Below, piece by piece: positions 38,027-50,061 of a stretch of DNA of 64,000 bases (position 1 is the stretch's first letter; every line of letters begins with the position of its first letter). The DNA is from Moniliella sp. 'wahieum'. Taxonomy: Eukaryota > Basidiomycota > Moniliellomycetes > Moniliellales > Moniliellaceae. The translations under genes were made by a program, and so were the position numbers. The notes under the pieces were generated by a model. That model worked only from the letters and a program-made list of their open reading frames with translations. It had not been told where the DNA came from and made no database searches. The stretch covers positions 682,001-746,000 of the forward strand of contig RSEE01000021.1 of assembly GCA_003971905.1 (NCBI GenBank), in the 5' to 3' direction.

Positions 38027-39536
38027 TTCGTATACGGACTTTGATCAACCAATGAAGGAACATGATTGTGTACTCAGTTGTGTGCATGTGTACTTTTGTT
38101 TGGTTTGATTTGTTTTGGGTGGTTCTGGGTGGTCAGTGGTTGGTTGGTGTTGGCTTTGATTTATGGATTTATCCCGCACACCTGGTGTGAATCAGTGCCG
38201 CACTGGGTTGGTTGAGCCCATTGGCCCACCCGCTTCGTATTTCAGAACCAACAAACAACTCACGTCATCCATTATATAGTGCTGCTCTGGAGTGTTGGAT
38301 TTCGTTTTGGTCCTCTCCTGTCCATTGCATGAACGTTGAGCTATGCATATGAACCGGTCTCGTCCCAGCCAGTGAGAGTCCAGCGAGTATTCCACGAGCA
38401 CGTGAAGCCAAAGCCCTATAATAAGCCTACGCCTCTGAAGTTTGCAAAGCCGCGAAATGAAGGAGCGACCATACCACTGTACAACCTCTCTTCAAGCTTC
38501 AAGGTTCAAGCCTCAGGCCTGAAGCTGGCCTGAAGCTCCTGAAGCTTCATTGTCATATAGTTTCTCACAGTTCGGCTCCCTCCGACCAGACGCATTGGTG
38601 CAGTCCTTTTTCTTGTCTGAGCGGATTCTATAGAGGTTTAGGTAACAGGGTAGAGCCGACAACCTCACGCGTGGGCTGAGGACCACGACCACAGTGCCGC
38701 CGGACCAGCAAAAAACTGTTCGCGAGGCACTCTCGAAAGGGTCTTAGTTCTCGCCATATAGCCGTAGCCATATATAACAAAATCCGATCCAGTAAGCAGT
38801 GAGTGAATGCCGTGGCGAGTATTATACTCTAGGCGGGCGCCGGACTCTCGAGCCCGACCCACCGTGCTTCAAGTAGCCATAGGTAAGTTCGGGCCCCGTA
38901 CCAAGCATATGGAACACCGGCGCGTATGGATGAATATGTGTACCGAATCCCGATTGAGGATGCAGGAACCACGGAACGTTCCCCGTCCGTTCCGTTCCAT
39001 TGTCAGTGAGTATTGAACTTGGGTGTGCTGGTCAAGTCGAAGAGGACGAGACGAGATGTGCATTGGCATCCTGCATCTGGCATCCTGCTCCCAAACACAC
39101 CGTACCCGTCGGGTTCGCAGGCATATTATGCATCATGTCCCTTGAAAATTCACTGGGAATCTTCCACAACCTTCCCCCCCCCTACTAGGTTCACTGTAAG
39201 CACCTACCGTACGTTGACGGCTGGATGCACCGTGCGCACATGCTATAGCTCAGTCCAGTTCCTTTTATAGCCAAGCAACTAAATAAGGACTCTAATTCAC
39301 ACATCCATTCACACGGATCCTGGATCCGGTTCTCGGTCTGAGGTGTCCAGCGGCAACGCGGGCACGAAAGCCACTGATGCCACATATCAGGGGAGAGAGA
39401 GCAGAGAATGCTGCAGTGCCTATAACGGCAGTCGAGTTGCGAGTTGCGAGTTGCGAGTGCACCACGTTCTCACCTTATTACTCGTTACCCCTTTAGGCCC
39501 TCATAGTTGGCCTGGGAGTTCTAAACCGTTGCCCAA
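38027..39536. other. Intergenic region, 1.5 kb, no gene seen
   Basis: Contains GT-rich sequence (38090-38160) and a CTTCAAGCTT/CCTGAAGCT minisatellite with inverted character (38490-38550). Another array of GAGTTGCGAGTTGCGAGTTG sits at 39431-39455. Frames are short and lack motifs. Both flanking genes end here, so it should hold two terminators. Confidence 0.55.
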
Positions 39537-41082
39537 TCAATAAATGGGCTGGTGGAGGGCCTGGCGCTGGGACTTGGAGGTAGGGTCAAAGAAAGGCGTT
39601 TCACCCAAAGTGGTGACGCGGGTACCATGACGAGCGAGGTGGTCGGGGTCGGGGAAGGGTCAGCGGCAATATCGTAATCTGCGACACTAGCGTGGATCGA
39701 GACGCGGTTGTCCCAGATAGCCGAGGTGCCCAGTCCCGGCCGCGACGGTTTCCAGTTAAAGCGTACTTGCAAGTCACGACTCGTTTCGTAGATCTGGAAG
39801 AGCAAGTTGAGAATCGCCTCGGACTCGGCCGGTTCTAGACCGACGATGCGCGTCGTGTAGTGTCGGTTGACAAATACGGCCTGTGGTGTGGCGGCGAGAG
39901 GGGCAGGAAGGGAGAGGGGGGGGGAAGATGAGAGGAAAGCAAAGAAGACAGGAAGTGGCATTTGTCAGTTTTTCGGATCTTCAACTCTCGTCGGTTATCG
40001 GCACGAGCCTGATGCACCACAGCGCAAAGGAAATATGCAAAGAGGGGTATGTATGCAAAGAGGGCTATGCCGGATGTGCATATGAATGTGAATGTCACGT
40101 ACCTTCCAACCTGTCGCAGGGTTGGTGCGAATCAGGGCATGTTCGCGCTCGATGTACTTAGGACCAGCGAGGGGGTTGGTGCGGTCGACGTACGGGTGGG
40201 CAGAGCGGTAAATGGCTGTCTTGCCATCGAGGAACTGCTGTAGCGCAGGGGACAGTTTATCGTACACGCCATACCCCGAGACCCAGTAAGTGTCACCGCC
40301 TGTGGTGGGGATCGAGTCGTTGTGGAGATGGGTGTAGGAAGCCGGCTGCAGTTCGTGGGTCAAGTCCGTGTGCCAGAGGGACGTGCCGAACTGAGTTTTG
40401 AACCCATACTGTGTGTTGGACTCCAAGCTGGCCAACTTGGGCCAGATGACCGTCGTGCCCTCCAAACCGGGTACATGGGGTACCTTAGGATGCACCTCGA
40501 CCTGCCCCCAGTACTTGCCCAACTCGAGTTGCTTGCTCGGTGCTAGATCCTGGTCACGGAAGAAGACCACGACGCGTTCGGCCACCAGAAGTGCCAGCTC
40601 GTCGCGTTGCTGGTCGGTCAACTGGCTCAGCTGCAGACCGACCAGTTCGGTACCAATGTAAGTGGTGAGGTGGCGCACCTCCTTGGCCGCGCTCAGCAAC
40701 GCCTTCTTTCCGGGTCGGCAAACGTGGCGCGTTCCACATGCTTCCAATGTTCGCCGCGCACCTGCAGTCCCTCGTCGAGGAAGACGGGCGGGTTGGTCGG
40801 GTAGGCAGGGTAGCCTTGGCTCAGGTCCACCCCGTGCCGGGCAAAGCGGTCTTTAGTCGACTGGGGCAGGGCATTCTGTCGGTCAGGCTTGGGCTGGCCC
40901 GAGGACAACGGGATTTGCAGGATGCGCTGGCCTAGCTCGTTCACCGTCTCTTTCAAACCCGAAGAAGGGGTCGGCGCTTGGCTCGTCTCGGGCGCCAACT
41001 TGATCTTACCCGCTGTGCTCGGGAAGGCAGAGGAGGGGGAGGGGGCAGACGTATGGGTGGAGGTGGCAGTGGGAGGAGCCAT
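39537..41082 (-). CDS. TauD/TfdA-family Fe(II)/2-oxoglutarate dioxygenase (Jlp1-like)
   Basis: Probably a cytosolic oxygenase releasing sulfite from taurine or other sulfonates, or acting on a related substrate. It starts MAPPTATSTHTSAPSPSSAF with a low-complexity leader. SKDRFARHGVDL-like sequence and TYIGTELVGLQLSQLTDQQR follow, then LLVAERVVVFFRDQDLAPSK and YWGQVEVHPKVPHVPGLEGT. The iron-binding HxD is in SLWHTDLTHE, and SIPTTGGDTYWVSGYGVYD follows. A 222-nt intron (40102-39881) joins NPATGWK to AVFVNRHYTTRIVGLEPAES. The distal His lies in AIWDNRVSIHASVADYD, and the end GETPFFDPTSKSQRQALHQP then IY-stop holds the usual tail. Frame slips lie near 40715 and 39650. The family is clear; the substrate is not. 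Confidence 0.92.
39881..40102 (-). other. Intron in the TauD-type dioxygenase
   Basis: The donor GTACGT follows ACAGGTTGGAAG and the acceptor CACCACAG precedes GCCGTATTTG. The junction restores GWKAVFVNR, a conserved TauD-family block. It is 222 nt long. Confidence 0.9.
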
Positions 41083-42079
41083 GATTTCTGCTGCTGCTGC
41101 TGGTCGAAAACGTAGGGTGGAGGAAGACGAGGGAGGTGCGGGAACGAAGGAAGAGGAGGGTGTGAGCCAAAGAAGGGAATGGAGGACGAAAAGCCGGGTA
41201 TAAATAGACTGAGGGTACGGAGGAGCGAGGGCACAGATCAGTGATCGTGCTCTCTCTACCCCGCCCCGCCCTGTTCTGCCTCCGCACGAGGCAAGATGCG
41301 GAGAGAAGCGGGGAGGGGAGTAGCAGGTGGGAGCGGGAGACGCTGGGGCTGGTGAGGCCTGAGAAGAGAGGGCGTGATGAGGGAAGCAATGTCGTTATGC
41401 GGACTGGAGGGGGGTTATGCTCATGATTATCGCCGAGTCTCTCGGCCATGTGGGGGCGGTGTGGGCTGTGGAGCTGCTAGGCAATCTGCCTGGGGGGAGC
41501 ATGGATTGGATCTCCTGGATCCGATGACGATGGGGGTAGTGGGCGGAGGCACCACCGGCGTCTCTGCCGGAGATTGCAGATTGGAGATTGGGGGGTGCTG
41601 AGGGCGGGGTGGGGACCGTGTCTGGCCGAGGGAGGGTGCTTAGCTCCGGTATCGACGGGGGGGGGCGACTGGAGGAGGGGATGTGGACTGGGAGAGTATA
41701 GTAGAGGGCATGGCGTGCTGGGAAAGGACGCGGCGAAGCGCACAGCGCGTCTCGTGTCGCGTGGGGATTCCATGTCGAGGACAAATACATGATGTGCCAG
41801 TGCTCACCGCCTGAGCGGCGCACGCAAGAGCAGTTCCAATATCGGGCTGTGATAACTCGATTGATACTCGATAACAAACGCGAGGGATGCATGATGCATG
41901 ATGATGGAAAAGAAAACATTCAATCGCGGAGGCCCCGGGGTGTGATGTGCGCCGTGGTGGCAGCCCCATCACATGTGACGTCACCTGGGCGTGTGGGCTC
42001 TGCGCCGCGTTAAAATATTAAGTACCCCTATGCTCGGTGGCGCCGGCGGGAGGCCAAGCGCGCGGAGCAGCAGCCTCTG
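41083..42079. promoter_or_regulatory. Divergent upstream region of the dioxygenase and the 42-kb gene
   Basis: About 1 kb between two opposing starts. GATGATGGAAAAG-type and CATGATGCATGATG repeats occur near 41888-41905. A possible TATA-like element TTAAAATATTAAG is at 42010-42022. No additional gene is supported. Confidence 0.45.
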
Positions 42080-43828
42080 GTGGGGCTTTCCTTTGCCTTT
42101 GCCTTTGCCTTCGTTGCCTTGCCACCGCCTGGCCTTGCCCATGCCCACCTCCGCCTCTGCCTCCGCTCCACCACCGGCACCTCCCTCAGCCCCGCCCTGT
42201 CCCATCCCGACTGCTCCTCCGACCCAGACCGCAGCGGCTGGGACGACGGCACGGACGCCTTGCAGCTGGAAGACGGTGTGGAGTGGGACGCCGACGACCG
42301 CCCTGGCGGTCTAGACCTCTTCCGCCGCGCCCACATTCTCTGGCCCGAGCTTTTCCCCTTGCCCCGTAGCCCGTCCGCGCCGCCCCAGCGACCGCCAGTG
42401 GCCGACAGCTTGCCCCACGCCTGCCCCACCGCGCCTCCGTCGCTCGCACGCCTCTTTGCCCCCCCGCGCCGACCTCTCCGTCCCTCGTTCCTCCTGCCCG
42501 CCCGAACCTGACCTCGCCCGACCCTTACCCTTACCCTTACCCTTACCCATCACACAAGCCTCCCACACGGGCATCTTCCTCGTCTCTGCCTCGCTCGCAC
42601 GGACACCGGAGCCCTTTGATACCCCCTGCCGCGTCCCGCGCCGCCTCATCCGTTGGCAACACCCTGGTCCGAAGGCCCTCCTACGCCGCTGTTGCAGCCC
42701 AGTTCCAGTCCCAGTCCCAAGCCCACTCCCACACCCAGCGCCCAGCACCAACAGCTGCACCCAAGGCAGCGGGGACGTTGCGGCACTCGCCTTCGCTGCC
42801 CGGAAGTTTTTCAGGGCGAATAGGAGGCTCTAACCATCATCGAGCCTGTCCTTCTCCTTCCGTTTGTTCTACTCGTACTACCTTCTCTCCCTCCGCCTCG
42901 GATCCGCCGCTTGGGCCTGCTGCCCTTGCCCCTACTGCAAGTCCAACTTCAACTCTAGCTCCAACTACAACTCCAACGTCCCTTTCCACGCGACACGACC
43001 CTCCAGCTACCGCTCCCAGGACACTACGTGGGATGCGAAGCTTTGCCGATGTGGCCCGACGTGGTGGCAACGCCGGTGGGTCGGCTACGCGTGCCCATTA
43101 TCCTACCCATTCAGCCCATACCCTTCCCCCTACCCTTCCCGCTACCCTTCCGCGTACGCTTTCCCGGACGCTTCCCCGTACACTTCCTCCTACGCTTCCC
43201 CCTACGCTTCCCCTACGCTTCCCTCTCCCCTTTCCCGTACACTTCCGCGTCCGTTTACCCTTGGCCATGGGGTTAAGACTAAAGCTAGCGCAGGATACAC
43301 ACAGAGCAATCGTGCGCGCCGTCGAGACGCGCGTGTTCGTCCGACGCTCATCCCCCCCCGACGGATCCTGTGCCGCAGGAAGGCATGCGGTTCGATGCGG
43401 TGCAACGTACCTGGCTTCGCACCAGTGTCGAAGGTCAGCAGGAGGAGATGGCGTTGTTGCGTGCGTTTGAGGAGGAGGAGGAGAGAGACGCGCAAGGTGA
43501 GCAAGAGGAGAGGGGTGACGTGGTGGAGCAGAACAAGACGCACATGAATAAGAACACGAAGCCGCACACGGATAACCACACGAAGAAGAACACGAAGGAG
43601 AATGTGAAGGAGAGGAATACGAAGGAGAAGGAGGAGAAAAAGGTGGTGGTGGGGTCAGGGCTGAGGCTCGGTCGGGACCAGGTCGTAATAGCCAACGGAA
43701 GTGGCACCGTGGGTGACGGTCATGACCGACCAAGGGCGGTACCGGAGGGGTCAAGTTCGCCTTTGCACCGTTCCTTTCACCTGGCCGAACAACTTCATCG
43801 CCATCAAATGCGCATCTTGGGCCTCTAG
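42080..43828 (+). CDS. Low-complexity protein, doubtful Byr4/Bfa1-like
   Basis: Coding-like sequence in mixed frames. The N-terminal part has the acidic-Trp phrases SGWDDGTDALQLEDGVEWDA followed by GLDLFRRAHILWPELFPL (42230-42362). The middle is rich in Ser, Pro and Thr and contains imperfect 12-bp repeats. The C-terminal part has GMRFDAVQRTWLRTSVEGQQ with EEMALLRAFEEEEERDAQ (43384-43495), then a Lys/Asn/Thr-rich stretch, ending HRHQMRILGL-stop at 43828. WDDD-type N-terminal motifs with a C-terminal MxFDxxxxxW block are reminiscent of the Byr4/Bfa1 GAP subunit of the mitotic-exit/septation pathway. The match is short and remembered, not computed. Start and introns are unresolved. Confidence 0.3.
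43100..43262 (+). repeat. Imperfect 12-bp tandem repeats (CTTCCCCCTACG-like)
   Basis: A run of about twelve units such as TACCCTTCCCGC, TACCCTTCCGCG, TACGCTTCCCCC and TACACTTCCGCG. A shorter TACCCT hexamer array lies at 42523-42548. These fall within the doubtful 42-kb gene. Every frame gives a low-complexity peptide, so translation is uncertain. Confidence 0.7.
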
Positions 43829-44980
43829 GTTCTACGCTCTACGCTCTATGCTGTACGCTGTATACTGTACGCTCTACGCTCTACGCTGTAAGCCCTAAGC
43901 TCTAGGCTCTAGGTTCAAGGCTTTTGGCCCTAGGTTCTAAGCTCTAGGTTCTAAGCTCTAGGACCTTGGGATCCTGTTGGTCCGCACGCCCGAGCCGATG
44001 TGGAGCGCAGGAACGGCGACGTGGGGCCAAGCGAGGCAAGGGGCGGGGGAGAGGATGAGGTCCTTGGGCTCGTCCTTGGGCTCGTTTTGCGTCGTGCGGG
44101 ATCGTCCTTGGGGTTTGCGCTCCGGTGGTGGTGTGCCACATGGGACACGCCACATGAGACATGGGACGGGGACATGGGATCCTATGACCCTGTGGTTCTA
44201 TGGTTCTGTGGTTCTGTGGCTGAGCGACATGGTGACTCTGACAGAGGGCCTTTGGTGAGTGGCGTGACATGTGACGGTTGTGACCGAGCTAGCCTAGGGG
44301 GGAGAGGAGAGGAGAGGAAAGTCTGCCGCCGAACCGATAATCGATCCTCGATCCTCGATCCCCGAAACGCCTTACCTGAACCATGCCCACGACAGCCACA
44401 GCGATGCTCAGCTCAGCGCTCAGGATGCGTTTGTTCCTTCGAAACCCTAAGGATTGGCAAGGATAGAAGGTCAATGATCAATGGTCGAAACGACCGGAAG
44501 GATCAAAAGGATCCCCACTACGCGCTACCACAACGAGATGTATTATCCTTTTGTGCACCCCTTTCCGTGCCGTCCAGCACTGGTTTGGGAGACTGATGGT
44601 TACCACTTACCACTTACCGCTTAGCGTGTACCGCCTACCGCCTACCGTTTACCTACCCTCCTTCCTACTCGACTATCCGGACGGGGAATTCAAGAGGACG
44701 GGGAATTCAAGAGGACGTCGGCACCCGAGTTCCGTACATGGCAACATGGAATCGAACATATTGAATTTGAACCAGTCGCATAAACGAGCAAGACGAGCAA
44801 GACGAGCGCGCGTACCGACAATGCATGTTTCTTTCTCCTCTCCTCTCCACTCCACTCCACTCCCCCCTCTTCTTTCCTCTCAGGGTTGAGGATCCTTGGC
44901 GCCCTCTCTCTCCTCTCCTCTCCTCTCCTCCTCTCCTCTCCTCTGAGGGTTGAGGATGCTTGACGTCCTCTCCTCACTTA
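43829..44980. other. Intergenic region with several minisatellites
   Basis: TACGCTCTACGCTGTA-type units cover 43830-43895 and grade into CTAGGTTCTAAGCTCTAGG units (43895-43960). Further arrays are GATCCTCGATCCTCGATCC (44343-44362) and CCTCTCCTCTCCTC (44905-44945). No gene is supported. Confidence 0.6.
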
Positions 44981-46306
44981 TCAAGGCACCGGATCCGGAT
45001 CCGGATCGCTGGTGTAGGTACCGGGGAAACGCCCTGTACGCCATGCACTTTTCCCGTCCACCAATCGTCTCGGGACTCGGTACGGGAGACGAGCAGGATC
45101 TTGTCGCCCGCGGTAAAGGAAAGGTCTCCGTCCGTCTGGGCGGTAAAGTCATACAGGGCAATCACGTACGGTGGCAAGTCATCTTCCAATTCCAATTCCC
45201 GTTCCATGTCCGGTCTTTTTCTCGTCTTTCTTTCCTGTGACTTGTTTGTCTTGTTTCTCCTCCGCCATCACCTCTGTTGCGGGTGATGGCTGCGGTTCCA
45301 GCACGGACGATCCGGGCGGGGATCCGGGGTCAGGGTGGTTAGGAAGGTTCGTGCCGGCACGTCCGGCCGCTTCGAGGATGCGGGCGGAAGAGGGAGGCGG
45401 GCGATGCAGAGTCAGAGCGTCGATCTGCTTTGCGACCTGGCCCAAGGCGGCGGTATACTCCGATCTGATCGTAGACAGTTTGGACCGAACCTGGGTCTTG
45501 TGCTGGATAAAGGCAAAGCGTTCAAAGTGCTTGAAGGAGAGGTAAAACAAATTGAGTTGGAGGAAATATAGAGTGGACCAAAGCGGTTGCATAAGTTGTG
45601 GTGCCAAGCGCAAAAACGTAGGCAACTCGTCTTTGAGAACGGTGGTAAAGTACTTGTAGTCCTCTTTGGCTATGTAGTACTCCTGCTGCTTTGACCAGGT
45701 TCGATTCGTCGCGGGACGATTTGGACGGTTTGTTCTTCAGCGCGAGGTAGGACGCTGTGCGACGTTCTAAATCCACAAGCTTGTGGTTCCGTTTGGTAAT
45801 ATGTTTGCGGATCATTTGTACGATCGCTTTCAGGTCCCGAAGGGGGTGGATCACTTGCGTTTCCAGCACCTCCATTTCGGGCGTCAGCGCCTCAGTGAGA
45901 TCCGTGACGAACGTACGGTATTCCCGCACGTGGCTGAGGTTCAGCTTGGGACGACGGCCACTCAGATCGGGAACGGAATATGGATCTGAACCTGAATCTG
46001 GATTTGGACCTGAATCTGAATCAGGATTTGAATAGGGATCGGTGGGGTTGCGCTTTGGGCACCCTCAGTCCCGAGCGGGGCGGAGGCCGAGTCCATGTAG
46101 GCGCCCAACTGAGCTGAGGAGAGCATAGCCTGGAGCGAAGTAAGGAACGAGGCGGCATCTCTGCGCAGTCGGAGAGCCGAGCCTTCGATCATGTCAAACC
46201 GGCTGGCCAGCTCATCGTATTCCACGTCGGAGGGCTTGGGCTCGTTGGAAAAGGTGGAGGTGATCATGTACGGGGTACGCGCAATGGCCTTGGTGAAGCC
46301 GCGCAT
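44981..46306 (-). CDS. RVS167: BAR-SH3 (amphiphysin-like) endocytic protein, Rvs167/Hob1 type
   Basis: Curves membranes at endocytic sites and binds actin regulators at the cell cortex. It starts MRGFTKAIARTPYMITSTFS, the typical BAR amphipathic start, then PSDVEYDELASRFDMIEGSA. A Asp/Ser/Pro/Asn insert from a short tandem repeat (about 45960-46040) follows. The BAR core continues HVREYRTFVTDLTEALTPEM and RKHITKRNHKLVDLERRTAS, then DELPTFLRLAPQLMQPLWST with SKHFERFAFI-like sequence. A Pro-rich linker follows. The C-terminal SH3 reads PPYVIALYDFTAQTDGDLSF, then DDWWTGKVHGVQG and, after a slip, FPGTYTSDP, ending PDPVP-stop. Frames shift near 46050, 45670 and 45190. Domain order and length match Rvs167/Hob1. 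The SH3 excludes the Rvs161/Hob3 branch. Confidence 0.92.
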
Positions 46307-46560
46307 GGTGGGCGATGGGGCGGAGCGGATGGAGGAGAAGCAGCTAGAGGTGGAGGATGAGGAGAAGGAGAAGGAGAAGCAGAAGCAGAGGGAGAAGCAG
46401 CGGTGAAGGAAACGTGCTGTGGCGCTGGAACTGCGCATGGCTTATACATCACACACATCCCCTGCGACCGGTCCCAGGTGCATCCTCGCTGATCAATATT
46501 TCATTTCGACTTGAGATTCAGAATTCAGATCTCAGATTCGGATTCGGATTGGGATGCTTT

Positions 46561-47945
46561 TTACACCTCGGCCTGCTCGCGCCACCACCTCGCCCGGTCG
46601 TCGGCCCATCCACGCATGGCGTTTGGCCCCGTGCCTATGCGCATGTTGGGCTGGAGCACGACGCACCCCACGTCAGGAGGTACATTGAGCGGCAGCAAGC
46701 ATCCTGGCTTTCGCGTGGCTGATGACGCGTGCAACTGGGTGTGCTGTAGGGCGTGGTAAGCGAGTCGATGGTCGTTGGTTCGTCCTCGGTCCCCATCCGC
46801 TCTGTCTGCTCAGTCCGCTCAGTCCGCTCAGTCCGCTCAGTCCGCTCAGTCCGCTCAGTCCGCTCTGTTTGCTCTGTTTGCTCTGCACGTCCATCGCGCA
46901 CATACATCCCCATCTGCACCACGACACGGGCGATGTTATGTGCGTCGTCCAAGCCCGAGTGAGCACGTCCTTCGAACGCAAGACCAAATTGAGCTAGCAT
47001 GCCAGAGATCGTCACGTCTTTGCGTGCTTGTTGCCATGGGTGCGCGGGGCGTCCAGTCCCCCCCCGGGCCCGCAAGGCGCGTCATGAGAATAAATGCCTT
47101 GCGTACATCCAGTACTGGTCCAGTCAGCCATAGCGGGCAGATCCCACGCTGGGCCCTTGTCCCAAGCCGGCTTGCTGCGCTCGCATCGGTATCGGTATGT
47201 GTAAGGTTTCGGCTCGCCGTGGCCGACAACCAAGAGGCCTTGGGAGCAAAATCAGCCAAGTCATAGGGTCCATGTGTGGCCCAGCACACGCCCGGAGCCA
47301 AATGGTACTGGTCTGGATCATCAGTTTTGTCTCGTGGGAGGAGGAGGTGGGTGGTTGCGCAAGCCAATCAATGTATGGGACAAGACCACAGGCCAAGGTT
47401 CAGCTTGGTCCACTGTATCCTGCTCGATCCCCGTTAAGTCACGACAAAATTGGCTCAGTCGAGGACGCCAGACCGGCTTGACAAATCGATGGAACCGGCT
47501 CGTTTCGCAGTATTGCTTCCTCTGTTCGTTCCAGCCAAGTGCGATGATAGGCAGCTCAATGACTGCACCACTATTCTGTCAGCCGCCTGTATAGAACGAG
47601 CAAACAAACAAACAAGCACACAGAAAGTCGTGGAGAGGGGGGTCAGGGCTCACTTTCATTGGGATAGTCGTATCGTAACGACGACGTTGCGCGTTCACAT
47701 GTGGCTTCAACATCGACCACAGAAAGGTGTGAATGGCAGGAGCCCAAGCAGGGGCAGGTGCGGGGGAGACAGCAGGAACGGACGAGGGCGCAGATGAGAA
47801 AGTAGAGTCACCACCACCACCAGCGGCAGCAGCGGCAGCAGTGGCTTTGCGCACCTTGTTGTACCGCTGCTTGAGGGCCAACTTGTTGCCGGACGTACTG
47901 CACTCTCTGCTGCAACTCAGCCCGTAGCTCCTCGACCGTGGGCAT
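46561..47945 (-). CDS. ERI1: ERI1-family DEDDh 3'-5' exoribonuclease
   Basis: Likely trims 3' ends of structured RNAs: siRNAs, 5.8S rRNA or histone-type stems. The start MPTVEELRAELQQRVQYVR is at 47945, then KLALKQRYNKVRKATAAAA and a Ser/Pro/Ala linker. Motif I is LSVVDVEATCERATS (47710-47755). The exon ends at YPNE and, after an intron whose acceptor ends GTGCAG, continues IELPIIALGW. The family block RLSQFCRDLTGIEQDTVDQA follows. Motif II lies in ATHGPYDLADFAPKA. GPVLDVRKAF comes next, and motif III is HSGLDDAHNIARVVVQM with the catalytic His and Asp. A Thr/Glu/Arg/Gln repeat (46800-46880) and the tail NAMRGWADDRARWWREQAEV-stop finish the protein. There are several single-base slips. All catalytic residues are readable. 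Confidence 0.92.
46800..46882 (-). repeat. Nine-bp tandem repeat encoding (Thr-Glu-Arg/Gln)n in ERI1
   Basis: At least nine units of GCTCAGTCC or GCTCTGTTT in tandem on the plus strand. On the coding strand they give TER and TEQ tripeptides right after the exonuclease core. The 9-bp period keeps the frame, so length changes are tolerated. Confidence 0.9.
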
Positions 47946-48435
47946 AGTACTGGACAAATAGCAGGGAAGGGAAGCGGATCGAGCCGTCGAACTGGCCAAG
48001 GGGAATGCCCACGGTGGGAGGCAGGACGGGGTTGGTTGAGAGTTGAGATGGAGTGGGTCGAGGTGGAGCGGTAAGCATTTAGGCGAATCAGCGAAGGTCC
48101 TCAGAAAAAAAAGCGCTTAGTACACTACCGGTGACGGTCACCGATTTCGATCACCAACCGAGCACTCGTCACGATCTCATATAGCACCCCAAAACAATGG
48201 TTGGCCCCTCGCTTTCCGACTTGCCAACCGTCTGCTCCATGCGCCCTTTTCAAATGACCTCGACATGCTCCCCCGCGTATGACGCTCACCTACACCTACA
48301 CCTACACCGGCGCGAACCAGGCTACACCGTGGTGTGCTACAAGGGGAAACTACAGAAGGCAGAGAACAAACGAAGGGGAACGAATACGACTGCCCAACGG
48401 TCGCAACAGGAGACAGACACGTTGTGACGTCCTAG
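47946..48435. other. Intergenic region between ERI1 5' end and ubiquitin-S27a 3' end
   Basis: About 490 bp containing the ERI1 promoter and the ubiquitin-S27a terminator. GGTGACGGTCACCGATTTCG near 48130 includes the palindrome GGTGACGGTCACC. ACCTACACCTACACCTACACC lies at 48290-48308. No gene is visible. Confidence 0.6.
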
Positions 48436-48923
<488 letters not shown>

Positions 48924-49170
48924 TCAGTACGAGCAGGGGTCGAAACCGCAGCGCCAAGAGGGGGCAGACGGAGGAGAGAGAATACGCACACTACCTTCTC
49001 GCGAGCCGGGTGTGGGTCGCTTCCTCAAAGGTCGTGGAGAAGAAGTATAGACAACGGAGGCAAGGCCGGGGCATTCTACGGCCAAGGGGCGCCTCCCCTT
49101 CGGCCACGACCAGGACTCTGCACGACAAAGCAGCACTGTGTAAGACTGCCCCTCTGCCAGCGCCGCCGGC

Positions 49171-49200
49171 ACGAACCCTAGGGAATACGTAGGGTTGGGA
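49171..49200 (-). promoter_or_regulatory. Telobox-like motifs upstream of ubiquitin-S27a
   Basis: ACGAACCCTAGGG (49171-49183) and TAGGGTTGGG (49190-49199) lie about 270-290 bp before the start, in opposite orientations. In fungi, ribosomal-protein promoters commonly carry such AACCCTA boxes. A factor binding here is inferred. Confidence 0.5.
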
Positions 49201-50061
49201 TGTGGCCTGGATGTGATGTGTCGTGTGACATGTGACGTGCCATGTGACATGTGACTTGGGGCATCCTGCCTGCCCTCCGCGTGGCAAAGGAAACCTGCGC
49301 ACTGGCCACACCCTGCCACACCTATCCCACCGCACAATGCATCAATCATCAATCATCTTGCCATCTCCCAGGCGTTGGCGGGGGCGGATGTGCTGCCGGG
49401 GAGGAGAAGGATTGAATAGTGACGAGAGGGGTCCTGCGGGAGGAAAGCGCACAAGGGATGGATCCGGTGGGTGGCCGATGCGGATGGGGCGGAGCGGGTA
49501 CGCAATGATTCATGATATGCGATGCATGATGTCATGTGTCCGTGTCATGGATGATGATGCAGAGAGGCGATGGAAGATGGATGGTTGATGGATGGTGAGC
49601 TGATCGATGATGGCGCCCCAATTCACGTGGAGCTTGGAGTTCAAGGGGAAGGGCGAACGGTGAATGTGAACCCAACGGCGTGATGGTGGTGGGCGAGCGC
49701 GGCATGTGGATACTGGATGCGCGGGGAGGGGAGGAGAGACGCGAGAGAGAGACGCGCACGAGCATCCGAGGCGGCGCGGACAGAGCAGCAGGCCGACCAG
49801 ACCCCAGACTGGCCGCGTGGAGGGCGCGATGGGATGATGCGATGGATGAGCGCACGTGATACTGACCAGTGACCAGTGACTAGTGATGCCTCACCGCTGA
49901 CCTAATTCGTGCTTGCCGGCCGAGTGGGTTGCCAGGCGGCCTTGAATATTGGATTGCAGCTTGCCTGGCTTTGGCTGCCCACCGCCATCCCCCCCCTTAC
50001 ACCTCCCCCCCTTACACCTCCCCCCTTACACCTCCCCCCCCAGGCGGCAGAGCGCGCCGGC
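49201..50061. other. Intergenic region, divergent, with short repeats
   Basis: ACATGTGACGTGCCATGTGACATGTGAC-type repeats (49222-49257) and GGATGGTTGATGGATGG units (49570-49600) are visible. A CCCCTTACACCTCC array (49990-50040) lies just upstream of the next gene. No gene is supported. Confidence 0.55.

Noticed and set aside
42523-42548. TACCCT/CCCTTA hexamers resembling a telomere
   Set aside because: Only about four units, flanked by unique coding-like sequence on both sides. Too short and internal to be a chromosome end.
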